Position numbers and translations under genes: made by a program. DNA of 36,605 nt from Pelargonium cotyledonis. Taxonomy: Eukaryota > Streptophyta > Magnoliopsida > Geraniales > Geraniaceae. This document shows, in pieces, positions 1 to 11,886 of the stretch. Every line of letters begins with the position of its first letter. Position 1 is the first letter of the stretch. Under the pieces are notes generated by a model. That model was given only the letters and a program-made list of their open reading frames with translations, did not search any database and was not told the DNA's origin. The stretch is taken from contig JAYMTA010000159.1 in NCBI GenBank assembly GCA_036897625.1, positions 1 through 36,605 of the forward strand, written 5' to 3'.

Positions 1-230
1 AAGGCGAAGACGACGAGATAGGGAAGAGACAGAGACAGAGACTTTCTGGTGAGGACATAGGTTGGGTCGGTTATGGCTTTTTTCCAGGAAGACGAAACCG
101 ATCGTACAAGAGCTTGGTACGGGTACGGCACGTGGAGAAGACACAGCTCGGCCACCTCGTCCGGCAATCCCGGGATCAACGGCTCAGATTCGTCCGTACT
201 CTGATCCGAATCGTAACCAAGAACTGCCAT
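1..230 (-). CDS. AFR: F-box/kelch-repeat protein, AFR type (5' part, cut by window edge)
   Basis: Reading the minus strand from the ATG at 230-228 gives 76 uninterrupted codons to the window edge. The protein starts MAVLGYDSD, then an acidic stretch, then LIPGLPDEVAELCLLHVPYP and RSVSSSWKKAITDP. This is an F-box (about residues 17-60) of the kind found in F-box/kelch proteins; the LPYLVVFAF segment that follows leads into the kelch part. F-box proteins bind SKP1 in SCF ubiquitin ligases, while kelch blades bind the substrate. By memory the match to Arabidopsis AFR (At2g24540), a positive factor in phytochrome A far-red signalling, is close over this whole stretch. The start is chosen because it is the only in-frame ATG just ahead of the F-box. 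The kelch repeats lie outside the window. Other members of the F-box/kelch family remain possible. Confidence 0.82.
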   Translation of the reverse strand, partial: MAVLGYDSDQSTDESEPLIPGLPDEVAELCLLHVPYPYQALVRSVSSSWKKAITDPTYVLTRKSLSLSLPYLVVFA

Positions 231-2959
231 TTTTCGCTTCAAAATACAATTCGCAGTAATTGCCTTAATAACCTGCGAATGGAGGAGGTGGCTCGAGCAT
301 GTTAAAAAAAAAAGGAACAACTTTACAGAGAGAACTAGCAAGGATGGTTTGTCTAGTTCTGAGGTTTCGTGTAGTTTAATGTTTTTTGATATGGGATCCT
401 GTTTTTTTCAGAACCCGGAATTTTCGGAGACGAAAACAGTACCAAATTCCGGCAAATCTGAGAATGGTCATAAAAGTATAAATATTTGAAGATTGAGAAC
501 AGTGGTGGTGGTGGTGGTGGATGTACTGACCGGAGACTCTGGTTTAGTGGGTGTTTTTAATTATTTATAGCTTGGATTGATGGGGAAATTAGATAGACCT
601 TACATCACTAATTGTGATTAGACGATTTTTAGTAGATTTGTTATTTTATTTTATTGTGGGTATGATTAGGCTTTTGAAAAAAATAATGAATATAATGTCG
701 TAATTTTAGTGTAAAGGAGATGGCCACGTCGATGGGCTAGATTTTCGGGTTGTTCGAATCGCTCAACTATTGAAATTCTTAATTGCTTTGGCCCACCATA
801 TTAATTGGTTAAATTTTAAAAAAATATGGACTCTGCTTTAACTAGAAGAAATTTTGATTTTCCTGCGTAGTCCAGCAACACATGATACATAAAAAAATAT
901 GTCATTCGATTCAGACTTGTATATATTATTCAAGTTGCTACAAATTTTAAACATTTTCCATGTGATGCAATCGATTAGGTAGATAAAAAAAAGTATTATC
1001 TTTGAAGATTTTGTATGTAGTTTTTTCTGGCTTTGTTTGGTAACACTGTTAAAAAATTGTAAGAAAGTGTAAAAGGTTAGTTGAAACTACGAGAAGATGA
1101 ATTTCGTATAATAGTATGTCTTGAGTACATATAATATGAAATATTTATCACTCGTTGAAATGTTTTAAATATTTGCATAATTTTGAAAAACAATATGCTC
1201 TTATAAGATGTTTAATGACGATCACAATAAATTATAACACATATGCATTAACTGGGTAATTGAAACCACAACATCATACCAGATTCATTCGACCTCGTAT
1301 GCATAAACAACATTTAGCATTTCACGAACAAGTATAGTATAATAGAATCAATAGACTTCATTGACAAATTGTGTCGACCTAATCTACATTTCATGAAGGA
1401 AATAATGTGATTTATGTATTATCTCTCATCTTTTGAGAAATTAAAATTTTCAAGGAAGTCTTTTTTCTTTTTTTGAACACATCAAGGAAGATCCTGCAAG
1501 AATCAGCTTATGAAAAGAAGCTATGTAGGATTTTGCCACTTTTAAGTATTTTGTCCATAAGGTAGTGTAGTTTTCATTTAAGTTCAAGTTATGTGGGACA
1601 TTCGTTAAGAAAACACTAATGTTACAAGCACCATTGAATTAGTTAAATGCAAACATTCAGATCAAATGGTAAATGTCATTATCAGGAATTTAGGATGACA
1701 ATCTGAAGTTAGACGAAACTGAGTAAAGAAACATTTAATTTATATCTTAAAACACAATGACTTACTAGCATAAATAAATTAAAAGATGTTTTTTTTGGGG
1801 TCTAAACTATGAGGTTTTTGAACAGGTCCGTACACTCGTGGTTGATAATTTTAAGCCGTTTTACCACACTCAGACTAATTCTCATTCGAGTCAGGTAGAA
1901 ACATTTTTTACTCAACCATAAGATTACAAAAACGAGCCAACGATCACTACAAGATTATCATTTTTAAGTCATATCACACTCAAGTTAATATTCAGTTGAG
2001 TTGGATAGGACCATAAAAACAACAAAACTTTCCCAATAAAATGTAACTGCATTTCTTAATATTCAAACTCAAAATTTCACGTAAAAGTACTTGTTAAAAA
2101 AAAAATGGAATAAGAGCACAAAACTATAAGAGTAATACAAATTTACCATTAAACATTAATACATGGGCATGATTGACATTGGTCTAAGTGACTTAGAATG
2201 ATTTGATTGATTGTGACATTAACATAATCAAATAATGTTAAACCGAATCAAACAAAGTAACATAATTAATAGGAATTCCAACACATTGAGGTTTGGGAAT
2301 ATTTCAAAAAATTAGATTCCCACTTGAAGAAGAAGAAAAGTATTGTGAAGACAACGTATATGGAGATTCGGGTTTGGAAATGAAAGAGTTGGAGAAAATT
2401 CATTAATTCAATAATTGAAGTAGGGCCCAAAATTAAGGTGCGTGGTTAGGTGAAATGGTATTGGATTGATTCATATTTCAATAGGTTTGTTTGTTGCAAG
2501 TGTTCAATGAATATAGAGAGATCATCATGTGAAATTTGGCCTAACAAAAAAAAATAATGGTCTCAATCAAGTGAATGCAAACAACAAGAAGCATTGTAGT
2601 TGTGTATTTTGACAACATTTCCATGAGTTATCTTTTTCTACAAAGCAATTGTTTGTGTGTGATTGTTATGATATAGAATTCAATGGTCATTTTTGTCAGT
2701 TTTTTTTAGGACATGTGTGCATAAGTATCTGATATGATTAATTTATTCCAAAACGATAATTAGGTTACGAGTTTATATCAAACGTTCATAGATTAAATTG
2801 AGTTAGTATTTGGAAGTTGAAATACTATTTTGAGTAAAAGAATTCAAAACTAAATTACGTTGAAACAGGAAAGCTCAAGAAGTTAAACATGAAAGTTCAT
2901 GAACAAATTGTGTGCTTAAGCTTTATAAAAACTAGAACAAACTTTCGCGCTTCAGGCAG

Positions 2960-3150
2960 ACAATGCACGATTGCATCTAAATCTGCCAAAACAGACCCGG
3001 TCGTCCCACTAGTACCCGAAACTCAACCCGTTTTGGTGGGATCATTTTCAACTCAAAATCCCACCCCACCTAACACAATGAGATTTGAATCCACGACCTC
3101 CCACATGAAGATGTATGTTTTGACCATTGCGTCATCCTCTATAGGACGAT
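2960..3150 (-). repeat. tRNA-derived SINE-like fragment
   Basis: On the minus strand TGACGCAATGG (3134-3124) resembles a Pol III A box. About 35 bases later, GGATTCAAATC (3092-3082) resembles a B box, embedded in GGGAGGTCGTGGATTC. This head is typical of plant tRNA-derived SINEs. The downstream part is GT-rich, with no clear poly-A/T tail. I did not find clean target-site duplications, so the ends are approximate and the copy is old. Confidence 0.4.
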
Positions 3151-3223
3151 CAAGTTTGAGTTGAGTATTATGTAAAATTTCCGGGTCAAGAATACCGCAA
3201 AAGATAATGTGTTTTATGCCTAA

Positions 3224-3270
3224 GACCCTAACCTGACAAATCCAAAATGCTATAGGGTCGGGTTAGGGTC
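3224..3270. repeat. Inverted repeat with telomere-like motif
   Basis: GACCCTAACCTGAC at 3224-3237 is the reverse complement, with one mismatch in 14, of GTCGGGTTAGGGTC at 3257-3270, leaving a loop of 19 bases. It sits between the SINE-like piece and the CBSPPR1 promoter and may be a terminal or internal arm of an old transposon. Confidence 0.5.
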
Positions 3271-3320
3271 CATCGACCAAACCGACCCGTTTTTTTTTTG
3301 CCACCTCAAAGTGCATCCTT

Positions 3321-3432
3321 CCATATTGAGAGCTTGTAGGCCCACTAATTGGATTCATCCATTCCAAATTTTGAGTCCATATTAGGAGCCCGCAGGCCCA
3401 TTAGTTAGACTGAGCGTTCACAAATAGGCCCA
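3321..3432 (+). promoter_or_regulatory. Promoter region of CBSPPR1 with three GGCCCA (site II) motifs in a duplicated block
   Basis: GGCCCA occurs at 3339-3344, 3395-3400 and 3427-3432. It is the reverse complement of the plant site II core TGGGCC, common in promoters of housekeeping, organelle and translation genes. The first two lie in an imperfect direct repeat of about 56 bases (CCATATT...GGCCCA.TTAG, near 3321 and 3377). The block ends about 200 bases before the ATG at 3636. Confidence 0.5.
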
Positions 3433-3635
3433 ATCACAGTACCCGCCATTTAAATATCCACAATATTAATATGATAATAAAAATAGATGGAGAATCTCAT
3501 GTTATCCTCAGTTCCATCTGTGTTGGACCCGAGTGTCAAGATTGGTAGAGCACCACAGCCAGCAGAGAAATGCATGGGACGATGATGAGTTGATTGGTTC
3601 CGATGGCGTAGCTCTGCTCCACCGCCAACAAGACA

Positions 3636-6600
3636 ATGCCTCATATCCACCACCTCCTCTCTTCTTCTCCCAAAACCCTAGCTCTCTCCTTCCGCCATGA
3701 CTCCGCCAGGCCGGCCATCTTTTCTGCTTCTTCCTCTTCTGCCGATGCACCGTTGCGCCGCCGTTCCGTGTCGTCCGCCACCCGGAGCAAACCAAATCTC
3801 AGACCGCTCACCTCCCGCATCGTCCAGCTCACTCGCCGGAGGCAACTTAACCAGGTTCTCTTTCCAAATTTCCATTTCAATTTGTTTCTGCGAATTTCGA
3901 TAATCAACCTCAAAATATGTAGGAATTGCGATCGGGAGAAAAATGAAATGGCACTGAAATTGTTTAGGATATTTTGTTCCGAATATTATAGAATAGAATG
4001 ATAAAAATATATGGTCTAGTGTAAATACTTGAAAATATGTATTTACTTATGATATTTATAGTCAAATTCTGTTGATTATTACTAATAGTTGTTTGTTTGT
4101 GTATTTTTTTTCTTATTATTTAGATTTTTGAGGAGATTGAGGTAGCCAAGAGAAGATACGGGAAACTGAATACAATTGTGATGAATGCGGTCTTGGAGGC
4201 CTGTGTTCATTGTGGTGATGTTGATTCAGCGCTTATGATCTTTGATGACATGTTGAGGCCCGAAAGTTGTGGTGTTGATGGTGTCACCTATGGTACATTG
4301 TTGAAGGTGCTTTCTTAACTCTTCAATCTCAGGACTCTCTTAAGAATTATGACAGGAAAGAACATGAACTTAGTACTGGGTTGATTATTGGCTGCTGTCA
4401 ACGGAAACTTCTCATATTCTGTGATTAATGTTTCTGTGTTATGCATAAATGGAATTGAGTCCAATTCGTTTTACCTCCATTTAGTAGTTATATGTAGTCA
4501 AGACGAATAGGGCCTCATGGAAACAATGATCACTTGTGATGGTATAATGTTGAAACACTGTCATTTCAAGGGAATTTAGAATGGATCCCTTATTATCAAC
4601 TGTTTCCTCGGTTTTCTTGTTAAATAGTTTGTGTGGTATCCCTTCTCTTTCCAAAATTTAGTGCAATGATAAAGCAAACCTTCTCCTTTTCAATCACGAT
4701 TGACTTTCTATTTATCTATGAAGGGTTTGGGTGAGGCTCGAAGAATTGACGAAGCGTTTCAATTACTTGAATCTGTGGGGCAAGGTACTGCTGTTGGACG
4801 TCCGAAGCTAACAGCACGACTTGTCTATGGTCTGCTAAATGCTTTGGTGGAAACAGGTCAGCGTTATAAACTGAGAAAAGAAAATCACAACTTGCGGCAG
4901 TTTTCTTAAGCAGTATGTTTGGATCTATTATGTCATATACTGTCCTAAAATTTTAGTTGTGCATTATTTCATACAATTTACAGTAGGTCAGAGCTGTGGG
5001 TTAGTATTCTTTCTGCAGTTTTCTTTACTGTTAGTTTGTCAAACCCAAAAGATGGGTTCACAATCCTTCAAATGAATCTATGGATAATTTTCATTACTGG
5101 TATTCTCTCCTAATTATAGTACCAAAAACTACTTCAGAATGTTGGTTTTAGTTTTCAGAAAAAGTGAAGTTGTAAACGCCCAAGTTTGAGCCATTCAATC
5201 TTCACTCACCTGTACTCAAATCAAATTATCTCAAAGGACTGAGATTTTTATAATCTTATACTAATTTACAGAATGGTCAGAATTCAGGCTTGGTAGTATC
5301 AATATTAGTTGCTTAAATAAGAAAGACAAGTATTTAGGAGTACTCAATATCAATTAGTGTTTGGATCATGTAGGAAAATGCCCCCATAGATGTGAGTATT
5401 TTATATTGAAATTGTTGAACTTCAGGATGATTTTTATGGAAATAAATAGCTTTGGAGTAAGAGACCAACTTGCAAATATCAGGGTCTGAGTGTAGTTTTT
5501 TGTTACCGACCTAATCTTTATATGTGCTTATGATATTTTTGAAAAATTTGTAATAGTTGCTTTATGATCAAGTACCTGAGTCGTAAACATTTATATGAAC
5601 GATGCTATATTAGAAGAAAAAATCAAGTTCTGGTTATGGCTAACTACTCTGATGATTGCATTTTACGTTAACACGTTGGTTTTTCGTGCTATTTAAGTAT
5701 ATTATTGATGCATCTTTCTAGTCATGCTTAGTGATAACCTCAACCTGCTTGCGTTGCTGTAGTGCAGGAGATCTACGCCGTGCCAATGGTCTTCTTGCAC
5801 GCTATGGTTTTCTACTCTGTGAAGGTGGCAGTCCTTCAGTCTCGGTGTACAACTTACTAATGAAGGTTTTATGCTAAACTATGGTTCTGTAAGATAGCCA
5901 CTAATTGCAATCTGCAAAGCACATTTTCCCAAAAAGTAATGTTGTGTTGACATTTTTTTCTTTTGCACTTTTAGGGATATATAAGCAACGGATCTCCTCA
6001 GGCTGCCATAACCCTGTATGATGAGATGTTGCGTCTGAGAATTAAACCTGACAGACTCACCTACAATACACTCATCTCTGCATGCGTAAAGGCTAAAGAA
6101 TTGGGTTCTGCAATGCGCTTCTTTGAGGAAATGAAGGTCACAATCATCTCTTTGAAAGGCCAGTTTAAAGCATTGTTAAGTTTAAATTGCTCAAGACATA
6201 TGCTTGGTTTACTTAAATGAATTTATTCGTGAATGATTGCAGGTTGAAGCACATAACTCCAACCATGACGATGGTATTCCGGATGTCGTAACATACACTA
6301 CATTAGTTAAGGTCTGTCATGTTGCATTTATTTTGTTGTATAAAAATATAAATAGGAAGTCTTTTATTCAAAATATATGTATACACGAGTAGTTGCAAAA
6401 CAGCTAAATTTACAAATGCAGGAGTTTAAGTGTTCATAAATTTATTTGTTTGGATATGATCTGAAGTTGTTTCATAGCAGTATCACTTGTACTATGATAA
6501 ATGTTGCGAAGTTAGTTTTCTTCTCAATAGGCATAGTATTTAGCTTTGTTTTCCCCTTTCTTAATTTCTGGTTACAATTACAAGGGTTACATATTTTTGA

Positions 6601-9600
6601 ATGGACATTTTAGATTTGTTAATAAGCAAACTTGAGCATGTATTTTGGTATGGTTAATACCAATTTTCACCAAGCTTTGCTTTTTAACCCCTTTCTTTTT
6701 GTTGGTAGGGTTTTGGGAATGCCAAGGATCTCCTCTCAGTCCAGAAAATTGTGTTGGAAATGAAATATCATCATGGTTTATTCATTGATCGAGTGGCATA
6801 CACTGCAATAGTTGATGCGTTATTAAATTGTGGCTCAGTTAAAGGTATGGAATATACAAACAAGTTCCCCTCAAAATTTTACACTAGTATTGACAGAAAT
6901 GGCTGCCAGTACCCAAATAAAATATATTCTTATTTAATTGCTTTCTGGAGGACCCGTATCAAGTGTGGCTATGTTTGCATGTGTTAATAATTTATGTTTT
7001 GCTGGTTTCTGTTAATATTTCCCTCTCTAAACTAAACTACATTTTTTTTGGGGGGTAGAAACAAGTCTCTTTAAAGTGTTATTTATGAAATGTTTGTGAT
7101 GATATGCTTAGATGCCATTTGTGTATTTGGAGAAATATTAAAGCGTTCTGGGAGGAATCCTGATCTGCGACCAAAGCCTCATCTCTATCTTTCCATGATG
7201 CGTGCATTATCTGTTAGAGGAGATTATGAAATGGTTAAGAGGCTTCATTTGCGCATGTGGCCAGATTCTACTGGCAAGATTTCCCTAGATATTCAAGAAG
7301 AAGCTGACCATCTTCTGATGGAAGCAGCTTTTAACAATGGCAAGGTACCAGATCTACTTACCTTTGGTCTCTAATTTTGGGACCTTTTACTGGTTTACTG
7401 CACTATTGTCCTTTATTTGCTGTCTACTCATTTTTTATAATGATGTTTTACAAAAAATGAAATGCTTATTATGAATAGAAATCATGCTAAAATGCTTTGC
7501 TTGATGGCGCTGTGACTGACGGTGCGAACAAGAGCATAGACAATGACAGATCTTCTCTCCCTCTTTGCTCTCTTTTCTCTCCATTGTTATGTAATGTAAT
7601 AAAACAAATAAAACACTAACTTATAATATTAATATATATGAGGGTATAATAGTCATTTTGGAGTCAACACCATAGGTGTTAAAAGAAATAGATATTTTGA
7701 AACATTAGGGACTTACTTGATTTGAAAAAAGTTAAAAGGTAGTTAAATGAAAAAGAAGCGGAGTTCGTAGTAGCTAGATGAAGCTTCACCTCATTTTTAT
7801 GAAATATAGGAGCAATATTAGGGTAAACAGAATAAGGCAGGAACAGTTCATGTTGCTCGTTTCATCTTAAAACATAATATGATTGGCTACCTCAGAACAT
7901 TCTGGTTGTATAGCTCCATAATATTAATCCATTCAAGGTTCCAGCCTTCCAGGCTTCCAGTTCAGGATAAAGATGATTGTATTAGCCTTTCAGATAAGAT
8001 GTTTGGTGGGGGAGGAAATTATAGGGTTGTTCTGGAGCAGCCTAATTTATTTTCAGGGAATATTCTTCCTGTGTTGTAGGATTTGGATCATCACTTGCAT
8101 TTGTGACAGTATATTGTAGTAACGTTGTCCATGACCGTTTTGTAAATGGTAACATGTGATTTAGTCTATCATTAAAGTGTAATAATATAAACTTGGTGTT
8201 GTTGGGTTATTACATGAAGTAGGACAAGGATACATCCGACAGAAAAGTAGGAAAAACTTTGAGTTTGGTGCCCCACGGGCCACAAGACCATGATTAATTG
8301 ACACTAGAAGACTGTAAGTAGTGCTCAGAGTAAAAAATATCAGGGTAATCTATATCACATAATTGCATATATTTCCCTGCTGGCTTGGTCTGGGTTAGGT
8401 TATGAAACATTTGCATTTATCGCTGAGATAGGTTGGCTGATGGACTCTTGTAATCCTACTTAATGAAGCATATTCATTTTCTTCCTTTCCTATCATGACT
8501 CCTGTAGGACCCTCTAGACAATCAGAAAGAGCCCAATCAAGTCACTCAGAATCTAGTTATTTTTTTTAGTAGCATGTGATGTTGTTTGAAAGCAATGGGT
8601 CATTTAGAATGCAGCAGGAGTGAGCTCTGTTTGAACGCTACATTGGCAATTTTCAGATCCTAATTCATTTCTGGTTGCGATGTGGCCGGAAAACTCTGAG
8701 CATTACATCCTTCTTCGTTCTAGCCACACTTTACTATAATTAGTTGTAAATTTCTTCAGCTAGTGATTTTATTGCTTGAGTTTAGAGAATGACAACAAAT
8801 TTTTGTATGTTTGCTATGGTCCCTAATAAGGATTCAAATGTGATCTCTAGATTCTCTACCTTGAGCTCTCATTTGTGGGATATACAGAGTCAATCATTTC
8901 TTCTAGGACAAAGTTATAGAATGTGAAGGGTTAAGTTTTTCTACACTTAATCATGTATTCTAATGACACCATTGTATAATTTGAATGATTAAGTTTGCTC
9001 TCAAAATCAGATTAATTGCGGACCTGAGTTTCCTTTAGATTCTAATGCCCTTGCACTGGAAATCCATAAATGACATTGTTAACTTACGTTTTCAATTTAG
9101 CCGAAGTTTATTACATTCTGGCTAACATGTTTGGAAATATGACTCGTGAACTTTGTGATGGGTTCTTATATCTAGGTTTCTTTGTCAGGTCAATGTGGCT
9201 ATTGAACATCTTTCAAAAACAGTTTCAAGATGGAAGGGAATATCTTGGACAAGTCGAGGAGGCATGGTAAGTGAAACATTATTATGCCGAATGATTCTCT
9301 TATGATGTTAAGAATTTTTTCTTGGCAACCACAGGCTTTTTAAATGAATCTTGTCAGTGTGGTTTGGCTTTCACCCTTACATGTAAGCATATTCACTTTG
9401 TATTCTTTCAATGCATGACCTTTTCATCACCACTTTCAACAACACTACTACCCTCACTTGCAAGTCTTACATTTATTTTTTCAATGCGTGGGCCTTTTCA
9501 TCACACCACTTTCAACACTCCCCTCACGGCTACAAAGGCTTGAGCTTCAACTACTAAAATTTCAAACTTGTTAGTATTGTTTGTCTTTCGCATTATATGC

Positions 9601-11034
9601 AGCTTATTCACTTTAAATTTTTCCAATGTGCGACTTTTTCATTACCACTTTCAACAGATTTGTTATACCTCCTTTAGTAAATTTCCCATGATGAAATATT
9701 TTTTCCATCTTTGAATGGATTATCTAGGACTCCATGCCAACTCCATTTGTTTTTCTCATGACGTGTTAATCATGCTGCATTACAGGTTTCAAAATGCATT
9801 CCTCATTTTTAGTTGCCTTTGAAATGCAGGTTGTCTTGCGCATGGAGGCCTTGTTAGGATTTACCAAATCTGTGTTGAGTCCTTACCTACTCTCTCAGGT
9901 AATCAATTTGTTTCTCTCTACCACATTGCAGAAGTGAATATGGGTGTGATGACCGGGAATGGATAACATCTTACCTGCTTTGCATGTATAGCTGCTTGCA
10001 AATTTGTCTCGTCATGGGCTCATGGCCTTTGCTTACAAGTCAGTTTATAACGAAAATATGTTCAGCTTTAACAAAAATGAATGCCAAATGCTTGTAGTCT
10101 TTAAGCAGGCAGATGAAACAGGTATCTAGTTCAGGAAACATTGCTGCACTGAAGTGATGAACATTTTCAGTTTTAGTTGCATAGAAGACCTTACTAAATT
10201 GAAAATACAATAGTTGGCATAGGAAGTATGTTTTTTTTCCCTAACAATTTTTTTTTCCCTATTTAGATATCGCCAAAAGAACCAATAGAGTCTATCATGA
10301 TACCAATTGAAGCAGTCCAGCCACTACAACCGACAGATGAATTAGAGACAGTAGCTATGCGCTTCTTTAGAGATACAGTTGTGCCTATTGTAGATGACCG
10401 GGCCAGCTGTGTTGGACTGTTGCACCTTGAAGACTGCACTGAGGTATTTCCATTTGGCTATGCCTTTGCTTTGTACTATGATTCACAACTTTATCAGTTC
10501 AGTGCACTGAGGTATTTCCATGGTCTGCAAACACGTCTTTAGCCAGTGATGGTCCTGATGGATGCACCTTGTTTTTAAAAGGATTGCAATTGTGCCTTAT
10601 TGACCAGTTAACACAAAGATAATCTGCTAATATATTAAACCATCTGAAGAATCCTGAAAATCAAGAGATCAGTTTAGCTAGTCATTGAAAAATATTCTTT
10701 CAGCTAATACGAACATTACTCGTCATTTTCTGTTTGCATGTCACACTCAATTAAGTGCTAATACAAACCATGTCTTGTGCAGTTGAACGCTCCCGTTTCG
10801 ACAATGATGAGAAGCCCACCTCCGGTCGTTACAACCGAAACTTCTATCGGGCATGTGGTTGATCTAATATTAGAGAAGAGGTACAAAATGGTAGTTGTTG
10901 TAGAACATAACATGTATGGTACAATGCACGACAAAAGTTCGAAGGCAGTTGGAGTTTTTACAGCAGAACAGTTGCATAAACTTGTTGCTCCTGCTTTGGA
11001 GTTGCCAGGTCAAAAACATTTACTCTGTAGATGA
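3636..11034 (+). CDS. CBSPPR1: Pentatricopeptide repeat protein with C-terminal CBS domain pair
   Basis: Twelve coding exons join in phase: 3636-3854, 4124-4306, 4724-4856, 5768-5865, 5975-6136, 6243-6311, 6709-6844, 7112-7344, 9189-9266, 9830-9898, 10267-10443 and 10783-11034 (1,809 nt, 602 residues). The N-terminus (about 1-60) is rich in Ser, Arg and Ala with almost no acid, as in plastid or mitochondrial transit peptides. Residues about 74-410 hold PPR units, for example [20 protein letters not shown] and [20 protein letters not shown]. After a linker, residues about 465-515 ([20 protein letters not shown], then [19 protein letters not shown]) and 522-590 ([20 protein letters not shown], then [13 protein letters not shown]) are two CBS motifs. 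PPR proteins bind organelle RNA, whereas CBS pairs bind adenosine ligands. The order matches Arabidopsis At5g10690. Intron 8 is 1.8 kb. The last residues (GQKHLLCR) run past a possible donor at AG|GT, so the true C-terminus may differ. Confidence 0.88.
9381..9656. repeat. Three imperfect direct copies of a ~60-base unit in intron 9 of CBSPPR1
   Basis: Copies lie at about 9381-9443, 9461-9518 and 9596-9656. Each carries a core like TTTCAATGCGTG followed by CTTTTTCAT.ACCACTTTCAACA. Copies differ by several substitutions and small indels, so the array is old. No coding sense is seen. Confidence 0.6.
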
Positions 11035-11886
11035 TCAATGTAAATCATACAGTATTTTTTGTTATCTTAACCCAATATTGTAAAATAGATTTCTGGAGAG
11101 AAAGCTGCTGCTCAATTGTTCATTCAGCTGAAATTAAAAGGTTATTAACTTGCCATAGCAATGTTAAATGTTCTAAATTTTGTACAAAAATTTATGTACA
11201 AACTGACATGACAATCGCATGAAATTAATGTCAATGAGGTGTTGTCACATCATCATCATTAACTTATACCTATAATCATTCTCATGAATTTGTGCGTTTT
11301 CGTTTGAATCAGTTTATGAGTTTTGTACTAATTTAACTTTAAAATTTTAAATCAAATATACATTAGACTAAATTTAAATATGAGTACTAATTTAATTTTT
11401 TAAAAGTTTATAAATATTAATTTGGTCTTAAAATTTTCAATTGAACGTGAAATTGAGTTTAGTTTGAATCTGAGCATTAATTTAAAATATTCAATTTTTG
11501 GAAATTAAAATAACCATAGTCTCGGAAAGAAAGAACTTTCCACACGTGTGCAAAAGGGTAAATGAGTAATAGTAGCATATCAATTGGAACTCACTCTAAT
11601 CCTCTCACAAAATGATATAGCATCCTAGGTGTCATAATTTAGTACATGTAGCATTGCTTTTTCGTTATTCACATCACATGTTACAAATTGTATGGGTTCC
11701 ACACATATTTACAAATTACAATTTAATTGCTTCATCTGGAATCGGATTTTACCAGTTATCCAACTTCCCCAATCCATTGGATTTTTCTTCGCATTTCAAG
11801 AGCCACCCTAAAACCCTAACGAGGAAAGAGATCTAATACCCTAAACCCCTTGTTCTGGAAATTGGAAAAGAAGAAGAAGAAGAAAA
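11035..11886. other. Intergenic region between CBSPPR1 and the bL28m gene
   Basis: About 850 bases, very AT-rich. From 11310 to 11510 there are diverged echoes of the motif ACTAATTTAA and of TTAAAATTTT with GTCTTAAAATTTTCAA, resembling a decayed dispersed repeat. A palindromic G-box, CACACGTGTG, is at 11541-11550. No gene is visible. Confidence 0.5.
11811..11819 (+). promoter_or_regulatory. Telo-box in the bL28m leader/promoter
   Basis: AAACCCTAA at 11811-11819, with ACCCTAAACCCC following near 11840, lies 70 bases ahead of the ATG. Telo-boxes are a known feature of plant promoters for ribosomal proteins and other translation genes, which fits the product. Confidence 0.6.

Larger units (their letters stand above)
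231..3635. other. Intergenic region between AFR and CBSPPR1
   Basis: About 3.4 kb of AT-rich DNA between two divergently transcribed genes. I see no credible gene. It holds a short GGT microsatellite (about 501-520), a SINE-like piece (about 2960-3150), an inverted repeat with telomere-like bases (3224-3270), and a GGCCCA-bearing duplicated block (3321-3432) that is probably the promoter of the PPR-CBS gene. Short open frames here lack codon or family signal. Confidence 0.6.

Noticed and set aside
2889..3164. 91-codon plus-strand open frame
   Set aside because: It runs through the SINE-like piece, has no homology I know, no promoter and repeat-type composition.
7879..8079. 66-codon frame in intron 8 of CBSPPR1
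   Set aside because: No domain or splice support; the exon chain is already in phase without it.
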